This document shows, in pieces, positions 13,655 to 23,400 of a stretch of DNA of 37,223 nucleotides; within the stretch, counting starts at the first letter, position 1; each line of letters starts with the position of its first letter. Location of the stretch: contig PZPC01000050.1 in assembly GCA_003045895.1 (NCBI GenBank), forward strand, positions 1 through 37,223, written 5' to 3'. This stretch comes from Bacteroidota bacterium (GTDB taxonomy: Bacteria; Bacteroidota; Bacteroidia; Chitinophagales; Saprospiraceae). The position numbers were made by a program, and so were the translations under genes. A model generated the notes under the pieces. That model was not told where the DNA came from and did no database searches. It saw nothing but the letters and a program-made list of their open reading frames with translations.

Positions 13655-16216
13655 ATGCAACGTACCTGCCATTTTTTCCTGCTTCTTGCCCTTATCAATC
13701 TTTCAAATTGTACGAAACCTGTGGAAACCGTTAAATTAGAGCCAGGCGTCAGCAACGCGCTGGCCACCTACCGGAAGGAACAAATCAGCAAGGTGGTTTA
13801 CGCGTTATTTTTTGACTTGCCAGCCAGTAAGGAGGCACCGGTTAAGGCTACCTTGTCCCTACGGTTCGATCTGAAGGAGACTGCCCAGGCCGTGCAATTG
13901 GATTTTCGGGCCACGCCAGACCAATTGCAGCAAGTCGTCGTGAACGGCGAATCGGTAGCCATTGATTTTCGGGAAGACCACTTGATCCTGCCCCCCAAAC
14001 AGCTTCTCGCTGGCGCGAACCTGGTGGAAATTTCTTTCGTGGCGGGCGACCTCAGCCTCAACCGCAAGGATGACTTTTTGTATACCCTGCTGGTTCCCGA
14101 TCGGGCAGCTACGCTTTTTCCCTGTTTCGACCAACCCAACCTCAAAGCGGAATTTATTTTGTCGCTCCAGCTACCGGCAGATTGGCTGGCGCTGGCCAAT
14201 GGATCAGTAGATACGGTACAAATAGTGGGGGATCGAAAAGTCATCCAATTTAGCCCTACGGCCCCCATCAGCACCTACCTGTTTGCCTTTACCGCGGGTA
14301 AATTTCAAGAAACGGAAGCAACCATTGGCGGGCGAACCATGCACATGCTCTACCGGGAAAGCGACCAGGAGAAAGTGGCGCTGAACCAGGCCGCAATTTT
14401 CCAGTTGCACCACGCGGCCTTGGAATGGATGGTCAATTACACCGCTATTCCCCTGCCCTTCGAGAAGCTGGATTTTGCCTTGCTGCCCGAATTTCAGTAC
14501 GGCGGCATGGAACACGTGGGAGCCATCTTCTACCGGGAATCGAGTTTGATGCTGGACGAAAATGCGACGGAAAATCAAAAGATCCGCCGGGCATCCCTCA
14601 TTGCGCACGAGACCGCCCACATGTGGTTTGGTGATCTGGTGACGATGTCCTGGTTTGATGATGTGTGGCTCAAGGAGGTCTTCGCTAATTTTATGGCGGC
14701 CAAAATCGTGAATCCTGCTTTCCCGGCTATTAATCACGATCTCAATTTCATGATGAGCCATCAACCAGCGGCCTACGGCGAAGACCGGTCGCGCGGTAGC
14801 CATCCCATTCAACAACCGCTGGAAAACCTGCGGGATGCCGGTAGCCTTTACGGGCGCATCATTTACCAGAAAGCCCCCGTAGTGATGCACCAGTTGGAGA
14901 CCATGATGGGGCCGGTAGCCTTTCGCGATGGCCTCCGCGCTTACCTGAACCATTTTGCTTACGGCAATGCCAGCTGGGATGATCTGGTAGCTATTCTTGA
15001 CGCCCGCACGGATCACGACTTGCGCAGTTGGAGCAACGTTTGGGTGAAGCAACCCGGGATGCCCATTTTTGCGGTACGGATAGCGGCGACCGATACCACG
15101 GGGTTAAATTTCATTTATGAACAACCCGGACAGCCAGGATCTTATTGGTCGGAAGAAACGGCAGTTGTGCTATTCTATCCGGACACGATAAAGGCGATTT
15201 CCCTGCAGTTAGCTGCGACGCCATTGGCCGGTACGCTGAGCGTAGCTAGTGAACCACTGGCCATCCTTAGTCATGCCTCACCCATGAGTTATGGTTATTT
15301 TCCCCTGGACCGCAAGAGCCAAATTTATTTTTTACGAAACGTCGCCACTATTTCTGATCCTTTGCTACGGGGTGGGGTCTGGTTAAGCCTTTACGAGGAT
15401 GTATTGCGCCAGCAACTGCCGGTGGGCGACTATTTTCTGGCGTTATTGGATGCCATTCCCCAGGAGGCAGACGTCATCAACCGCGATTATTTACTCGCTT
15501 CTTTGGAAACGATTTTCTGGCAATTCTTTACCCCCTCCGAGCGCAACCAATACGGAGCAGCTGTGGAGCAGATGTTAGCCAAAGCTTATCAAACGGCCCC
15601 CAGGCCGGGCGATCAACTGGCTTATTTTCGGACCTATTACCACCTGTCAACGACGGCTCCCGCAGTGGTAGCCTTGCGTGAAATCTGGGAAAACAACCGG
15701 ATTTTGTCCAATCTTCCACTCACCGAGGTAGAAGCGATTGATCTGCTGGGTGAGTTGGCAATACGTATTCCTGCGGAAGCTCCGGCATTGGTAAAGACCC
15801 AAATGGCGCGTACGCTGAACCCCGATCGGCGGGCCAGATTGGCTTTCCTGACCCCGGTGCTGGCGGGTGATGAGCAGCAGCGCGACACTTTTTTTGCCAG
15901 CCTGAAGCTATTGGACAATCGCGGTACCGAACCCTGGGTGGTAGCTGCAGTAGGGTACCTCCACCATCCGCTTCGCGCCGGGCAATCCATCCGTTACCTG
16001 CCGGAGAGTCTGGCCTTGCTGGAAGAAATTCAGGCCACGGGCGATATCTTTTTTCCCCGCCAGTTTATTACAGCGATCCTCCACGGCCACCAGTCGGCAA
16101 AAGCGGCCGGGATCGTGGAAGATTTTCTGGCTGCGCGACCCAACTACCCCTACCGGTTGAAAAACAAAATTCTGATGTCGGCCGATCTGCTCTTGCGGAC
16201 GGCTTACCCAGAATAA
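13655..16216 (+). CDS. M1-family aminopeptidase lipoprotein
   Basis: This 853-residue zinc aminopeptidase has a lipoprotein signal (LALINLSNC, Cys19), so it is anchored in the periplasm or on the surface. The M1 zinc site is H318-E-T-A-H322 with the third ligand E341 (WLKEVFANF). The exopeptidase motif is GGMEH at 283-287 rather than the more usual GAMEN; the residue where Asn is typical is His. The N-terminal beta domain (about 30-220) and the C-terminal helical ERAP1-like domain (about 500-853) match APN architecture and length. It is expected to trim N-terminal residues from peptides taken up as nutrients. It is monocistronic and ends 10 bp before a convergent gene. Confidence 0.9.
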   Translation: MQRTCHFFLLLALINLSNCTKPVETVKLEPGVSNALATYRKEQISKVVYALFFDLPASKEAPVKATLSLRFDLKETAQAVQLDFRATPDQLQQVVVNGESVAIDFREDHLILPPKQLLAGANLVEISFVAGDLSLNRKDDFLYTLLVPDRAATLFPCFDQPNLKAEFILSLQLPADWLALANGSVDTVQIVGDRKVIQFSPTAPISTYLFAFTAGKFQETEATIGGRTMHMLYRESDQEKVALNQAAIFQLHHAALEWMVNYTAIPLPFEKLDFALLPEFQYGGMEHVGAIFYRESSLMLDENATENQKIRRASLIAHETAHMWFGDLVTMSWFDDVWLKEVFANFMAAKIVNPAFPAINHDLNFMMSHQPAAYGEDRSRGSHPIQQPLENLRDAGSLYGRIIYQKAPVVMHQLETMMGPVAFRDGLRAYLNHFAYGNASWDDLVAILDARTDHDLRSWSNVWVKQPGMPIFAVRIAATDTTGLNFIYEQPGQPGSYWSEETAVVLFYPDTIKAISLQLAATPLAGTLSVASEPLAILSHASPMSYGYFPLDRKSQIYFLRNVATISDPLLRGGVWLSLYEDVLRQQLPVGDYFLALLDAIPQEADVINRDYLLASLETIFWQFFTPSERNQYGAAVEQMLAKAYQTAPRPGDQLAYFRTYYHLSTTAPAVVALREIWENNRILSNLPLTEVEAIDLLGELAIRIPAEAPALVKTQMARTLNPDRRARLAFLTPVLAGDEQQRDTFFASLKLLDNRGTEPWVVAAVGYLHHPLRAGQSIRYLPESLALLEEIQATGDIFFPRQFITAILHGHQSAKAAGIVEDFLAARPNYPYRLKNKILMSADLLLRTAYPE

Positions 16217-16226
16217 TGGCGCCAGA

Positions 16227-16763
16227 TCAGGGCGTCTCCGCTACCCAGTGATAGCCCCAGCGTCCTTGCCGGATGGGTAAGGTCACGGTGTCGCCTGTCT
16301 GTGCAGTTGGGAAATAGGGGTGATCCCGGCTAACCCGGTAGAGCCTGTTGTTCCAGACGAAGATCAGGATGTACTGATCGGCGGTTGGGTGTTGTTGTGG
16401 AATATTGCCAAAACGGCTGGTGTTGCGAGGCAACTCGGTTTCAAAAACGACCGCCTGGGGTACTGCCGGGCGCTGTAGCAACCAGTGATTGGTAATACTG
16501 ACCAGCAGAGGCACCAGGAGAACCGATGAAATGAGTAGGGCCGCGAATTGCCGCATCCGACTTACGATATCCCGGTTTTTTCCCCGATCCCGGAGGGTCG
16601 CCCAGGTCGCCAGGGTCAGACCGGTTCCGGTGCCTAGGAGGAGTGTCAGGCGCCAGAAGTCGCTTACCTCCAGGTAGTTCATCATGAACGGAAGTTCAAC
16701 CGCGTAGGTACCCAGAACCAGGAAGACCAGACCGGCCAGTAGGATCAGCAGCAGGTTATTCAC
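16227..16763 (-). CDS. Small membrane protein, function unknown
   Basis: This protein has 178 residues from a GTG start. Three hydrophobic segments lie at about 3-22 (LLLILLAGLVFLVLG), 40-58 (LTLLLGTGTGLTLATW) and 73-92 (ALLISSVLLVPLLVSI). They are followed by a C-terminal soluble domain (VFETELPRNTSRFG to GRWGYHWVAETP) that may face the periplasm. I do not recognise a family. Its start overlaps the ABC exporter stop by 8 nt, so translation is probably coupled and a role tied to that transporter is plausible but unproven. Confidence 0.65.
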   Translation of the reverse strand: MNNLLLILLAGLVFLVLGTYAVELPFMMNYLEVSDFWRLTLLLGTGTGLTLATWATLRDRGKNRDIVSRMRQFAALLISSVLLVPLLVSITNHWLLQRPAVPQAVVFETELPRNTSRFGNIPQQHPTADQYILIFVWNNRLYRVSRDHPYFPTAQTGDTVTLPIRQGRWGYHWVAETP

Positions 16764-18552
16764 TCAGTTCAAATTGTAGTTTGGCGAGGTTGTTGTAAAT
16801 GCCATCTTCCCGCTGCGACAATTCATCGTGCGTACCTTGTTCCACGATCCGGCCATTGTCGATCACGTAGATGCAATCTACCTCGCGGATGGTACTCAGG
16901 CGGTGGGCAATAATGATACTGGTGCGGCCTTCCATGAGGTTGTTCAGCGCTTCCTGTACCACTCTTTCGCTTTCGGCATCCAGGCTAGAGGTGGCTTCGT
17001 CGAGGAGTAAAATCGCCGGATCTTTCAGGATCGCGCGGGCAATGGCTACCCGTTGTCGTTGGCCACCCGACAATTTCACGCCCCGCTCACCGACGATGGT
17101 GTCCAGGCCTTCGGGGAACGAGGAGATGAAATCCCAGGCGTTGGCTTGTTTGGCGGCCTCGATCAGTTCTTCGTCGTTGGCGTTGGGTTTGCCGTAGCGA
17201 ATATTCTCTCCAATGGTGCCACCAAAGAGCAGGACTTCCTGCGGGACAATGGCCAGATTACGGCGGTAGGCCGTCAGGGGGTATTCCCGAATGTCTTTGC
17301 CGTCAATCGTAATCTGCCCTTCAGAATAGTCGTAAAAGCGCTGGAGCAGGGCCACCATGGTCGTTTTGCCACTGCCGCTCGATCCTACCAGAGCCACCTT
17401 GGTACCCGGCGCAATGTGCAGGTCGATGCCTTTGAGTACTTCAATATCTGGCCGCGTAGGGTAGGAAAACTGGATGTTTTGGTAAGTAATGGCGCCCTTG
17501 AAGTGGAATGCTGCTTCGGTTGAACTGGCGGCCACAGCCTCAATTTCCGGCGTTTCTTCCAGGATGTCAAAGATGCGTTCCGTAGCGCCAATACTGGAAA
17601 CGATCTCGGCGTAGAAGCTGCCCAGGCCAGCAATAGAGGCGCCAATGGTACCGGTATAGACGACAAAATGGACCAGGTCACCGGATTCCAGTACACCACT
17701 CTGCACCATCAGGGCCGCGCGCCACATGATGAAAAACAGGGCGCCAAACATGACAAAAATGATGAAGGCGGCGAATAACCCGCGCATACCAGCAGCCTTC
17801 AGGGCGATTTGCACGGCTTCCTGCAATTTTTCCGAGTACCGGCTCACCTCGAACCATTCGTTGGTGTAGGCTTTGACGGTCTGGATGCTCTGCATGGTTT
17901 CTTCTACCACCACGTTGGTTTCGGCCAGTTTGTCTTGCCGGGCCTTCATGAGCTTGCGGATGTACCGACCAAAAAACATGGCCCCAATGACGACTACCGG
18001 AAAGGTGAGCAGCATGGTGAGCGCCAGGCGGGGCATGGTGAAGACGATAATGCCAATACCGCCGATCAGGACAATGATCTGGCGGATAAATTCAGCCAGC
18101 GTTATGCTGACCACATTTTGCACCTGGGCAATGTCATTGGTGAGGCGGGAGGTAAGTTCGCCTACCCGGCGTTGTTCAAAAAACTGGATGGGTAATCCAA
18201 TTAGCCTGGTGTAAAGATCTGAACGCAGCAGGGCCATGCTTTTTTCACTGACAATGGCAAACAGTTTGACCCGCCAGAACGACAAAAAGCTCTGGAACCC
18301 CAGGAAGGCCAGCACCACGAGAAACAACTGGTTGACGGTAATATTCGAACTCGTATCACCGCTGAGGACATTCAACAGCTCGCCAGGAATGTACATGATC
18401 GCGAGAAAGAGTAAACTTCCTATAGCCAGGGACAACATACCTAGAATAAAAGGCCACTTGAAGGGCAATACGTACCGGAATATTTGGGTAGCCTGCAGTA
18501 ACCGCTCTTTGGTTAAGGGTGTTTTTTCTGGTTTTTCAGCTTTCTCAGCCAT
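16756..18552 (-). CDS. ABC exporter, MsbA-like half transporter
   Basis: This is a fused permease-ATPase of about 598 residues from the ATG at 18552. A GTG at 18600 would add 16 residues of non-family sequence. Six membrane segments occupy about residues 30-310 (type IV exporter fold). The ATPase has Walker A GSSGSGKTT, Q-loop in AIVPQEV, signature LSGGQRQRVAIARA, Walker B ILLLDEATSSLD and the H-loop IIIAHRLST. It acts as a homodimer in the inner membrane, exporting lipids or a hydrophobic drug. MsbA (lipid A-core flippase) is one possibility, given LPS genes elsewhere in the window, but the substrate is not readable. It leads a two-gene unit with the small membrane protein. Confidence 0.9.
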   Translation of the reverse strand: MAEKAEKPEKTPLTKERLLQATQIFRYVLPFKWPFILGMLSLAIGSLLFLAIMYIPGELLNVLSGDTSSNITVNQLFLVVLAFLGFQSFLSFWRVKLFAIVSEKSMALLRSDLYTRLIGLPIQFFEQRRVGELTSRLTNDIAQVQNVVSITLAEFIRQIIVLIGGIGIIVFTMPRLALTMLLTFPVVVIGAMFFGRYIRKLMKARQDKLAETNVVVEETMQSIQTVKAYTNEWFEVSRYSEKLQEAVQIALKAAGMRGLFAAFIIFVMFGALFFIMWRAALMVQSGVLESGDLVHFVVYTGTIGASIAGLGSFYAEIVSSIGATERIFDILEETPEIEAVAASSTEAAFHFKGAITYQNIQFSYPTRPDIEVLKGIDLHIAPGTKVALVGSSGSGKTTMVALLQRFYDYSEGQITIDGKDIREYPLTAYRRNLAIVPQEVLLFGGTIGENIRYGKPNANDEELIEAAKQANAWDFISSFPEGLDTIVGERGVKLSGGQRQRVAIARAILKDPAILLLDEATSSLDAESERVVQEALNNLMEGRTSIIIAHRLSTIREVDCIYVIDNGRIVEQGTHDELSQREDGIYNNLAKLQFELSE

Positions 18553-18835
18553 AAAATCGTAAAATTTGCTTGCGCTGAATTGTTTTGCTCTGAAGAGCAC
18601 CCCAGCATTTTGTTATTGCATCATTTTTAACTTCGTATAGATGAACAACAAATAGGTTAAGGGGGTTGCAATTGGCAAAAATCGGTAACTTTGCCTTATG
18701 TTTTGAAATCCTGCTGTACCATTTTTATCATTAATTTGTCTTTTTTCGGTTGCCGGTAAAAGAAGTCGCATCGTTTTGCCGTTTCAAACCAGTTATCGCA
18801 TATAATGCATAGACTACATACATAATCCTAAGTAC
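18553..18835. other. Divergent intergenic region
   Basis: This stretch of about 280 bp separates the ABC exporter (minus) from the beta-barrel gene (plus). It holds the plus-strand promoter candidate at 18666-18693 and nothing else I can name. Confidence 0.5.
18666..18693 (+). promoter_or_regulatory. Promoter upstream of the PorG-like gene
   Basis: TTG at 18666-18668 and the perfect -7 box TAACTTTG at 18686-18693 are 17 bp apart. The leader to the ATG at 18836 would be about 135 nt, unusually long. Confidence 0.4.
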
Positions 18836-19660
18836 ATGAGAACCATCATTTTGTTATCCCTATTAACGTTCGCCACCTTCCTGTCGGCCCAAAAGCTGGA
18901 ATTGGGGCTCTGGGGAGGCACTTCCTTTTATTCGGGTGATTTCACACCTCAGGAGTTCGATTTTTACCTGCAGGAGCAGCAACCTGCCGGCGGAATCTTT
19001 CTGCGACTGAATCCCAGCAAAGTGGTTTCGCTGGAATTGGGCGTCAACCTGGGTAAAATTGCTGGCGAAGACGGCGAAGACAACGGCCAAACCAGCCGTA
19101 ACCTCAATTTTCGGTCGAATATCACCGAAGTAGGCCTCAAATTGGATTTAAACCTGGTCCACTGGGGCAATGTCCGCCGAACCCAGGTGGTTCCTTATCT
19201 GATGGGGGGCGCGGCTGTCTTTCGCTTCAATCCGGAAGGCCGCCTCGATGGCAACTGGATAGAATTGCAACCGTTGGGCACCGAAGGCCAGGGTGCGCCG
19301 GGATACGCCAAGCCCTATTCCCTAACGGATTTCGCCATCATTGGCGGCGGCGGATTGAAATTTATCATCAAACAGCGGTTCACCATTGGCCTTGAGCTGG
19401 GCGGACGTAAAACATTTACCGACTACCTGGACGACGTCTCTAACACAAACGTCAACTACCTGGATGTCCTGGAAACCAACGGCTCCCTGGCGGCTCAGTT
19501 GAGCAACCCGAATATCAAGGATCCCGAAGTTGATAACCTCAACTACCGGCGTGGCGGCGGATTGAAGGACTGGTATTTTAGGGGCGGAATTTCGTTCTCT
19601 TTTGCCTTTGGAGAAGGAAGCGGCGTAAATGGTCGAGGGATCGGTTGCCCTACTTTCTAG
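18836..19660 (+). CDS. Outer-membrane barrel, DUF6089/PorG-like
   Basis: This 274-residue protein has a signal peptide (MRTIILLSLLTFATFLSAQ) and a small beta-barrel. It begins LELGLWGGTSFYSGDF, has FLRLNPSKVVSLELGVN, RNLNFRSNITEVGLKL, VVPYLMGGAAVFRF, then GGGGLKFIIKQRFTIGLE and LGGRKTFTDYLDDVSN. This ordered pattern matches the DUF6089 / PorG-type group, whose characterised member PorG belongs to the type IX secretion system. Paralogues are common in Bacteroidota, so a direct T9SS role is inference. The C-terminal tail after FSFAFG is short and Gly-rich. It stands alone with its own promoter. Confidence 0.75.
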   Translation: MRTIILLSLLTFATFLSAQKLELGLWGGTSFYSGDFTPQEFDFYLQEQQPAGGIFLRLNPSKVVSLELGVNLGKIAGEDGEDNGQTSRNLNFRSNITEVGLKLDLNLVHWGNVRRTQVVPYLMGGAAVFRFNPEGRLDGNWIELQPLGTEGQGAPGYAKPYSLTDFAIIGGGGLKFIIKQRFTIGLELGGRKTFTDYLDDVSNTNVNYLDVLETNGSLAAQLSNPNIKDPEVDNLNYRRGGGLKDWYFRGGISFSFAFGEGSGVNGRGIGCPTF

Positions 19661-19765
19661 TTTTTTTTGGAACCTACGCTGCTGTAAGCCAATCATTTGA
19701 AGTAAAAAAGGAAGAACTTTTTGGCTTAGCACCTGTTTTGCACTGCGCCAATGTAAATTAAGTGT

Positions 19766-19773
19766 TAAATTTG
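19766..19773 (+). promoter_or_regulatory. -7 box for the ArsC-like gene
   Basis: TAAATTTG matches TAnnTTTG and ends 22 bp before the ATG at 19796. A TTTG at 19737-19740 lies a little too far upstream (25 bp) to be a standard -33. Confidence 0.4.
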
Positions 19774-19795
19774 CGAGTGCAAATGTTAAGCCAGA

Positions 19796-20245
19796 ATGAA
19801 GAAAATCTTAGTGCTTTGTACGGGCAATGCCTGTCGGAGCCAAATGGCAGAAGCCTATCTGCGGTTCTTTACCCAAGGGAAAGCAGAAGTTTACAGCGCG
19901 GGTATCAATCCCCATGCTGTACATCCATTGGCCATTTCCGTGATGCGGGAGGATAATATTGACATTTCCAACGCCTACTCTAAAAGTGTGGCAGAATTTT
20001 CCGGAGAAAATTTCGATTACCTGATTACGGTATGTGCGCATGCCGAAGAAAAAAAGCCCGCCGATATCTCGGCTGAGCTTTTTTATCATTACGATATTCC
20101 TGATCCAGAAGAGGCTGTGGAAATGAAAGTAGAAGAGCCATTTTCTGTTTTTTCCAATACGCGGGAACTGATTAAACGAGAAATGTTGCGGTTCATTGGC
20201 AAACACGTTGAACTAACGATTACTTCGGAGGCTTCCGAGATGTGA
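19796..20245 (+). CDS. ArsC-like low-molecular-weight phosphatase
   Basis: This 149-residue cytosolic protein has the low-MW protein tyrosine phosphatase fold. The P-loop is C8-TGNAC-R14-S (CX5RS) and the acid D103-P104 is in IPDPEEA. It is closer to arsenate reductase of the thioredoxin type than to eukaryotic LMW-PTP (HPLAISVMREDNIDIS, YLITVCAHA). That type relays a disulfide through two extra cysteines. The first is present (C80), but the position of the second (C89 of the pI258 enzyme) aligns with K87. Arsenate reduction by the usual Cys triad is therefore doubtful. It may use another thiol or act as a phosphatase. No arsR, acr3 or arsB is adjacent. It ends before a bidirectional-looking hairpin. 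Confidence 0.8.
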   Translation: MKKILVLCTGNACRSQMAEAYLRFFTQGKAEVYSAGINPHAVHPLAISVMREDNIDISNAYSKSVAEFSGENFDYLITVCAHAEEKKPADISAELFYHYDIPDPEEAVEMKVEEPFSVFSNTRELIKREMLRFIGKHVELTITSEASEM

Positions 20246-20300
20246 ACTTCCGGCTTTCCTTGAACAGCGATTCAGGGATGATGCGTTCTTATAAAACCAG

Positions 20301-20332
20301 ACGGGCGGGCTTCTACGTAGAAGCCCGCCCGT
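20301..20332 (+). terminator. Perfect hairpin terminator
   Basis: Two 16-bp arms (ACGGGCGGGCTTCTAC and its exact complement) meet without spacer bases and are followed by TTACTTTT. It lies between the ArsC-like gene and the convergent TonB receptor and may serve both. Confidence 0.75.
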
Positions 20333-20410
20333 TTACTTTTACCTCAAATGGCGTTTGGACGAGGGGAGATCAAATGATCTGACATCCCCTCGTCACAACT
20401 GTTCAAGGAG

Positions 20411-23400
20411 TTAGAAAATATAGCGCAACCCCATCTGCAACTGCCAACGCGAGCCCAGGCTAAAGTCGTTGGTAAAGGTATTCTGCAAATTGGTATCAAA
20501 GCTGTACGTAGGAACACCATCCGTTACCGATACGCCCAACGGTTGCGTATTGGTGGGAAACTGGCGTACGCCCCAACCGCTATTGATTAAGTTGCCCATG
20601 TTGAGCATATCCAGGCTGAATTGAACCACATTGTCATTCGGGAGTTTGTAATCCTGGAGTACACGTACATCCCAACGGCTGTACCAGGGGCTCAGGATAG
20701 CGTATTTTTCAGCATACTTGCCGCGGTTGGCATTCAGGTAATCGTCTTGCTGAATGAAACGTTCCAACGCCAGGCGCTGCGCAGGCGCATCGCCATTGAA
20801 GCCCATTTGGCTGATCTCCGTGGTGGTCGGAATGTAGATTAAGTCATTGAAGCCCGAAGCGTCGTTGTTGATGTCGCCGGAATAGGTATAAGAAAAACGG
20901 CCGCCCTGCGCATACTCAAAGAAGGCCGCTACTGTAGTTGCCCATTTGCCTCCGTATTCAAAACGCTTGTGTGCGCTACCTACTACCCGGTGGCGGTTGC
21001 CGTAAAGCGAGGGCGTCAGCCGAGCCTGGTTGACGTTGCCAATGGCGGGATTGCGTTCGTAAGCATCGCTGGAGATTTCGGCTTCAATGGAACTGGCGTC
21101 TTTGGCATCCAGGAAGTTGTAACCCAGGCTGGTGAACCAACCGTTGTGCCAGTTTTTGCGAATTTGTAACGTTGCGTTAAAAGAGTACCCCTCGTCGGTG
21201 TTGGAGAACACGTAAGCGTTGGTCGGGCCACCGAAAACCGTTGCACGGTCACCCGGCAAGTAAATTTCGCGGTTATCCACACCCGTTAACTGACCACTAG
21301 GTGGACGAAGGCCATAATTGCGTACCATCATGGCGTTGATGTCCTTGGTATACACCAGGTCGGCAGATACCGTCCAATCGTTGAATTTCTTATCGATACC
21401 TAAGTTCGAACGCCATACCTGAGGAAACTGGAAGTCAGGTTCCGTAATGGTGTAAAAGAAGAAGTTCGGATTAGCGACCTGGTTACCCAGCCATACAAAG
21501 GGGAAACGGCCTGTAAATAAGCCCGATCCACCCCGAAGAATGGTGGTTTGGTTACCGGTAAGGTCGTAGTTGAATCCCACACGGGGAGAAAACAAGGGGG
21601 TGGTGCTCGGGAGTACCGTATGGTCAAACGTGACGGCTTCTCCTTCCGTATTGTAGTATTCAATACTAGGATCGTAGCAGCACTGACGGGCAATGTTTTC
21701 TTTGATTTTCTCTTCCGTATTAAAGTACAAAGGCATGTCCATGCGCAGGCCCAGGGTAAGTTTGAATTGATCCGTCAGGTCTATTTCATCCTGAAGATAG
21801 AAGGCAAACTGGCCTACGTTGGTCTCCGCCAAACTCCAGCCCGTATCATCGAATCCTTCGCCAGCGCCATTGAGGGCGGCAAAAGTACCCTGAGCCGCAG
21901 CTACTGCTGCATCAAGGACACCGGTATTCACACTGTCCACAAAAGCCTGGGGGCTGGAAGCTCCCGGCAGAAAAGGACCAAAAGCACCGTCGTAAAAGCC
22001 CAGGTTGAAGCTGTTGTCGAAATCGAAGCGCTCGATGCTGGCACCTACCGTAATGGTGTGCTTGTTCAGGAAGAGGTTCAGGTTGTTGGTCACCTGAAAG
22101 ACGTCCTGGTTGAGGCGGTTGTTGACCGAAAATGGCTCATGACCTGCTACGATGTAGTTGATGCCCTCCCGCTGGATCAGGATGGAGGGGAAAGGGGTGC
22201 TCAACGGATCGCGTGTATCGCGGAAAGCGGTATAGCCCAATTGCAATTTATTGGAAACTTTGTCGCTAAACAGTACCCGGTGCTCGACGATCGCCGAATG
22301 AATGGTATTGTTGATGGCATACCCACTGTTGCGGAATTGCAAGGTAGTGGCATCGGGGCCGCGCCGCCCCAGTGCAAAGGGGTGAGCAGGCTTCTGCTTG
22401 GTGGCATCCAGGAAGTTGTAGGTCGCCGTCAGGGTTTGGTTCTTCCCGATGTTCCAGTCTAACTTGAAAATACCTTTGGTGTTGTTCTGGTCGAACAAAA
22501 AGCCTTCGTAGGGGCCGGTTTCGTAACCGAAACGGTTGAATAAGGCCGCTGATACGGCGTCGAGGTCGGCTGCTTCCACACGGGAAACCTGCTCACCGGA
22601 AACGCCCTGGCGGGCGGCGATGAAGTTGGAACCCAAATCACTACGGTCTTCTACCTCCGCGTTGGCGAAGAAGAACAACTTGTTTTTGATGATCGGACCA
22701 CCCAGGCTGAAACCTACTTGCAGCTGGCTCAGGTCGGGGGTGAAAATGTCGTCGCCGGCCACTTTGTTGCCCGTCATATCCTGGTTGCGGTAGAAGCCAA
22801 AAACGGTTCCTTTAAATTCATTGGTACCACTCTTGGTAACGGCGTTTACGGAAGCACCCGTGAAACCCGCCTGGGTAACATCGTAGGGAGCCAGGTTGAC
22901 CTGGATCTGGTCGATAGCGTCGAGGGAGATCGGTTGCGCATCGGTCTGGCCACCAGGGGTCGCAGCGTCCAATCCGAAAGGATTGTTGAAGATGGAACCA
23001 TCGAGGCTAAAGTTGTTGAACTGGTCATTGCGTCCGCCGAAGCTGTTGCCATCGGAGGAAGGCGTCAGGCGGGTGTAGTCGGAAGTGGAACGGGTAATGG
23101 TTGGCAGTCGTTGCAGTTCGGTCGTGCCTACGAGCGTAGCTACGCCCGTGCGATTCCGGTTCACATTGGGATCGGCCGTGCCGAAGACGATAACCTCATC
23201 TAACCCTACGCCCACGGACAATTCAAAGTCCAGTCGGGCTGTTTGTCCAAGGGTGAGGAAAACACCTTCCAGCTTTTCGTCTCCGTAACCAATGTACGAA
23301 GCAATTACATGGTAGGGGCCGCCTACCCGGAGGTTGGGCAGGGTAAAATGACCATCGAGGTTGGTCGTCGTTCCGTAGATGGTTCCGGTAGTCGTGTTTT

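Noticed and set aside
14204-15052. 282-codon open frame antisense to the M1 peptidase
   Set aside because: It is fully inside the peptidase gene, with no domain and no promoter.
21548-22462. 304-codon plus-strand frame inside the TonB receptor
   Set aside because: Complement shadow of a clear TonB barrel.
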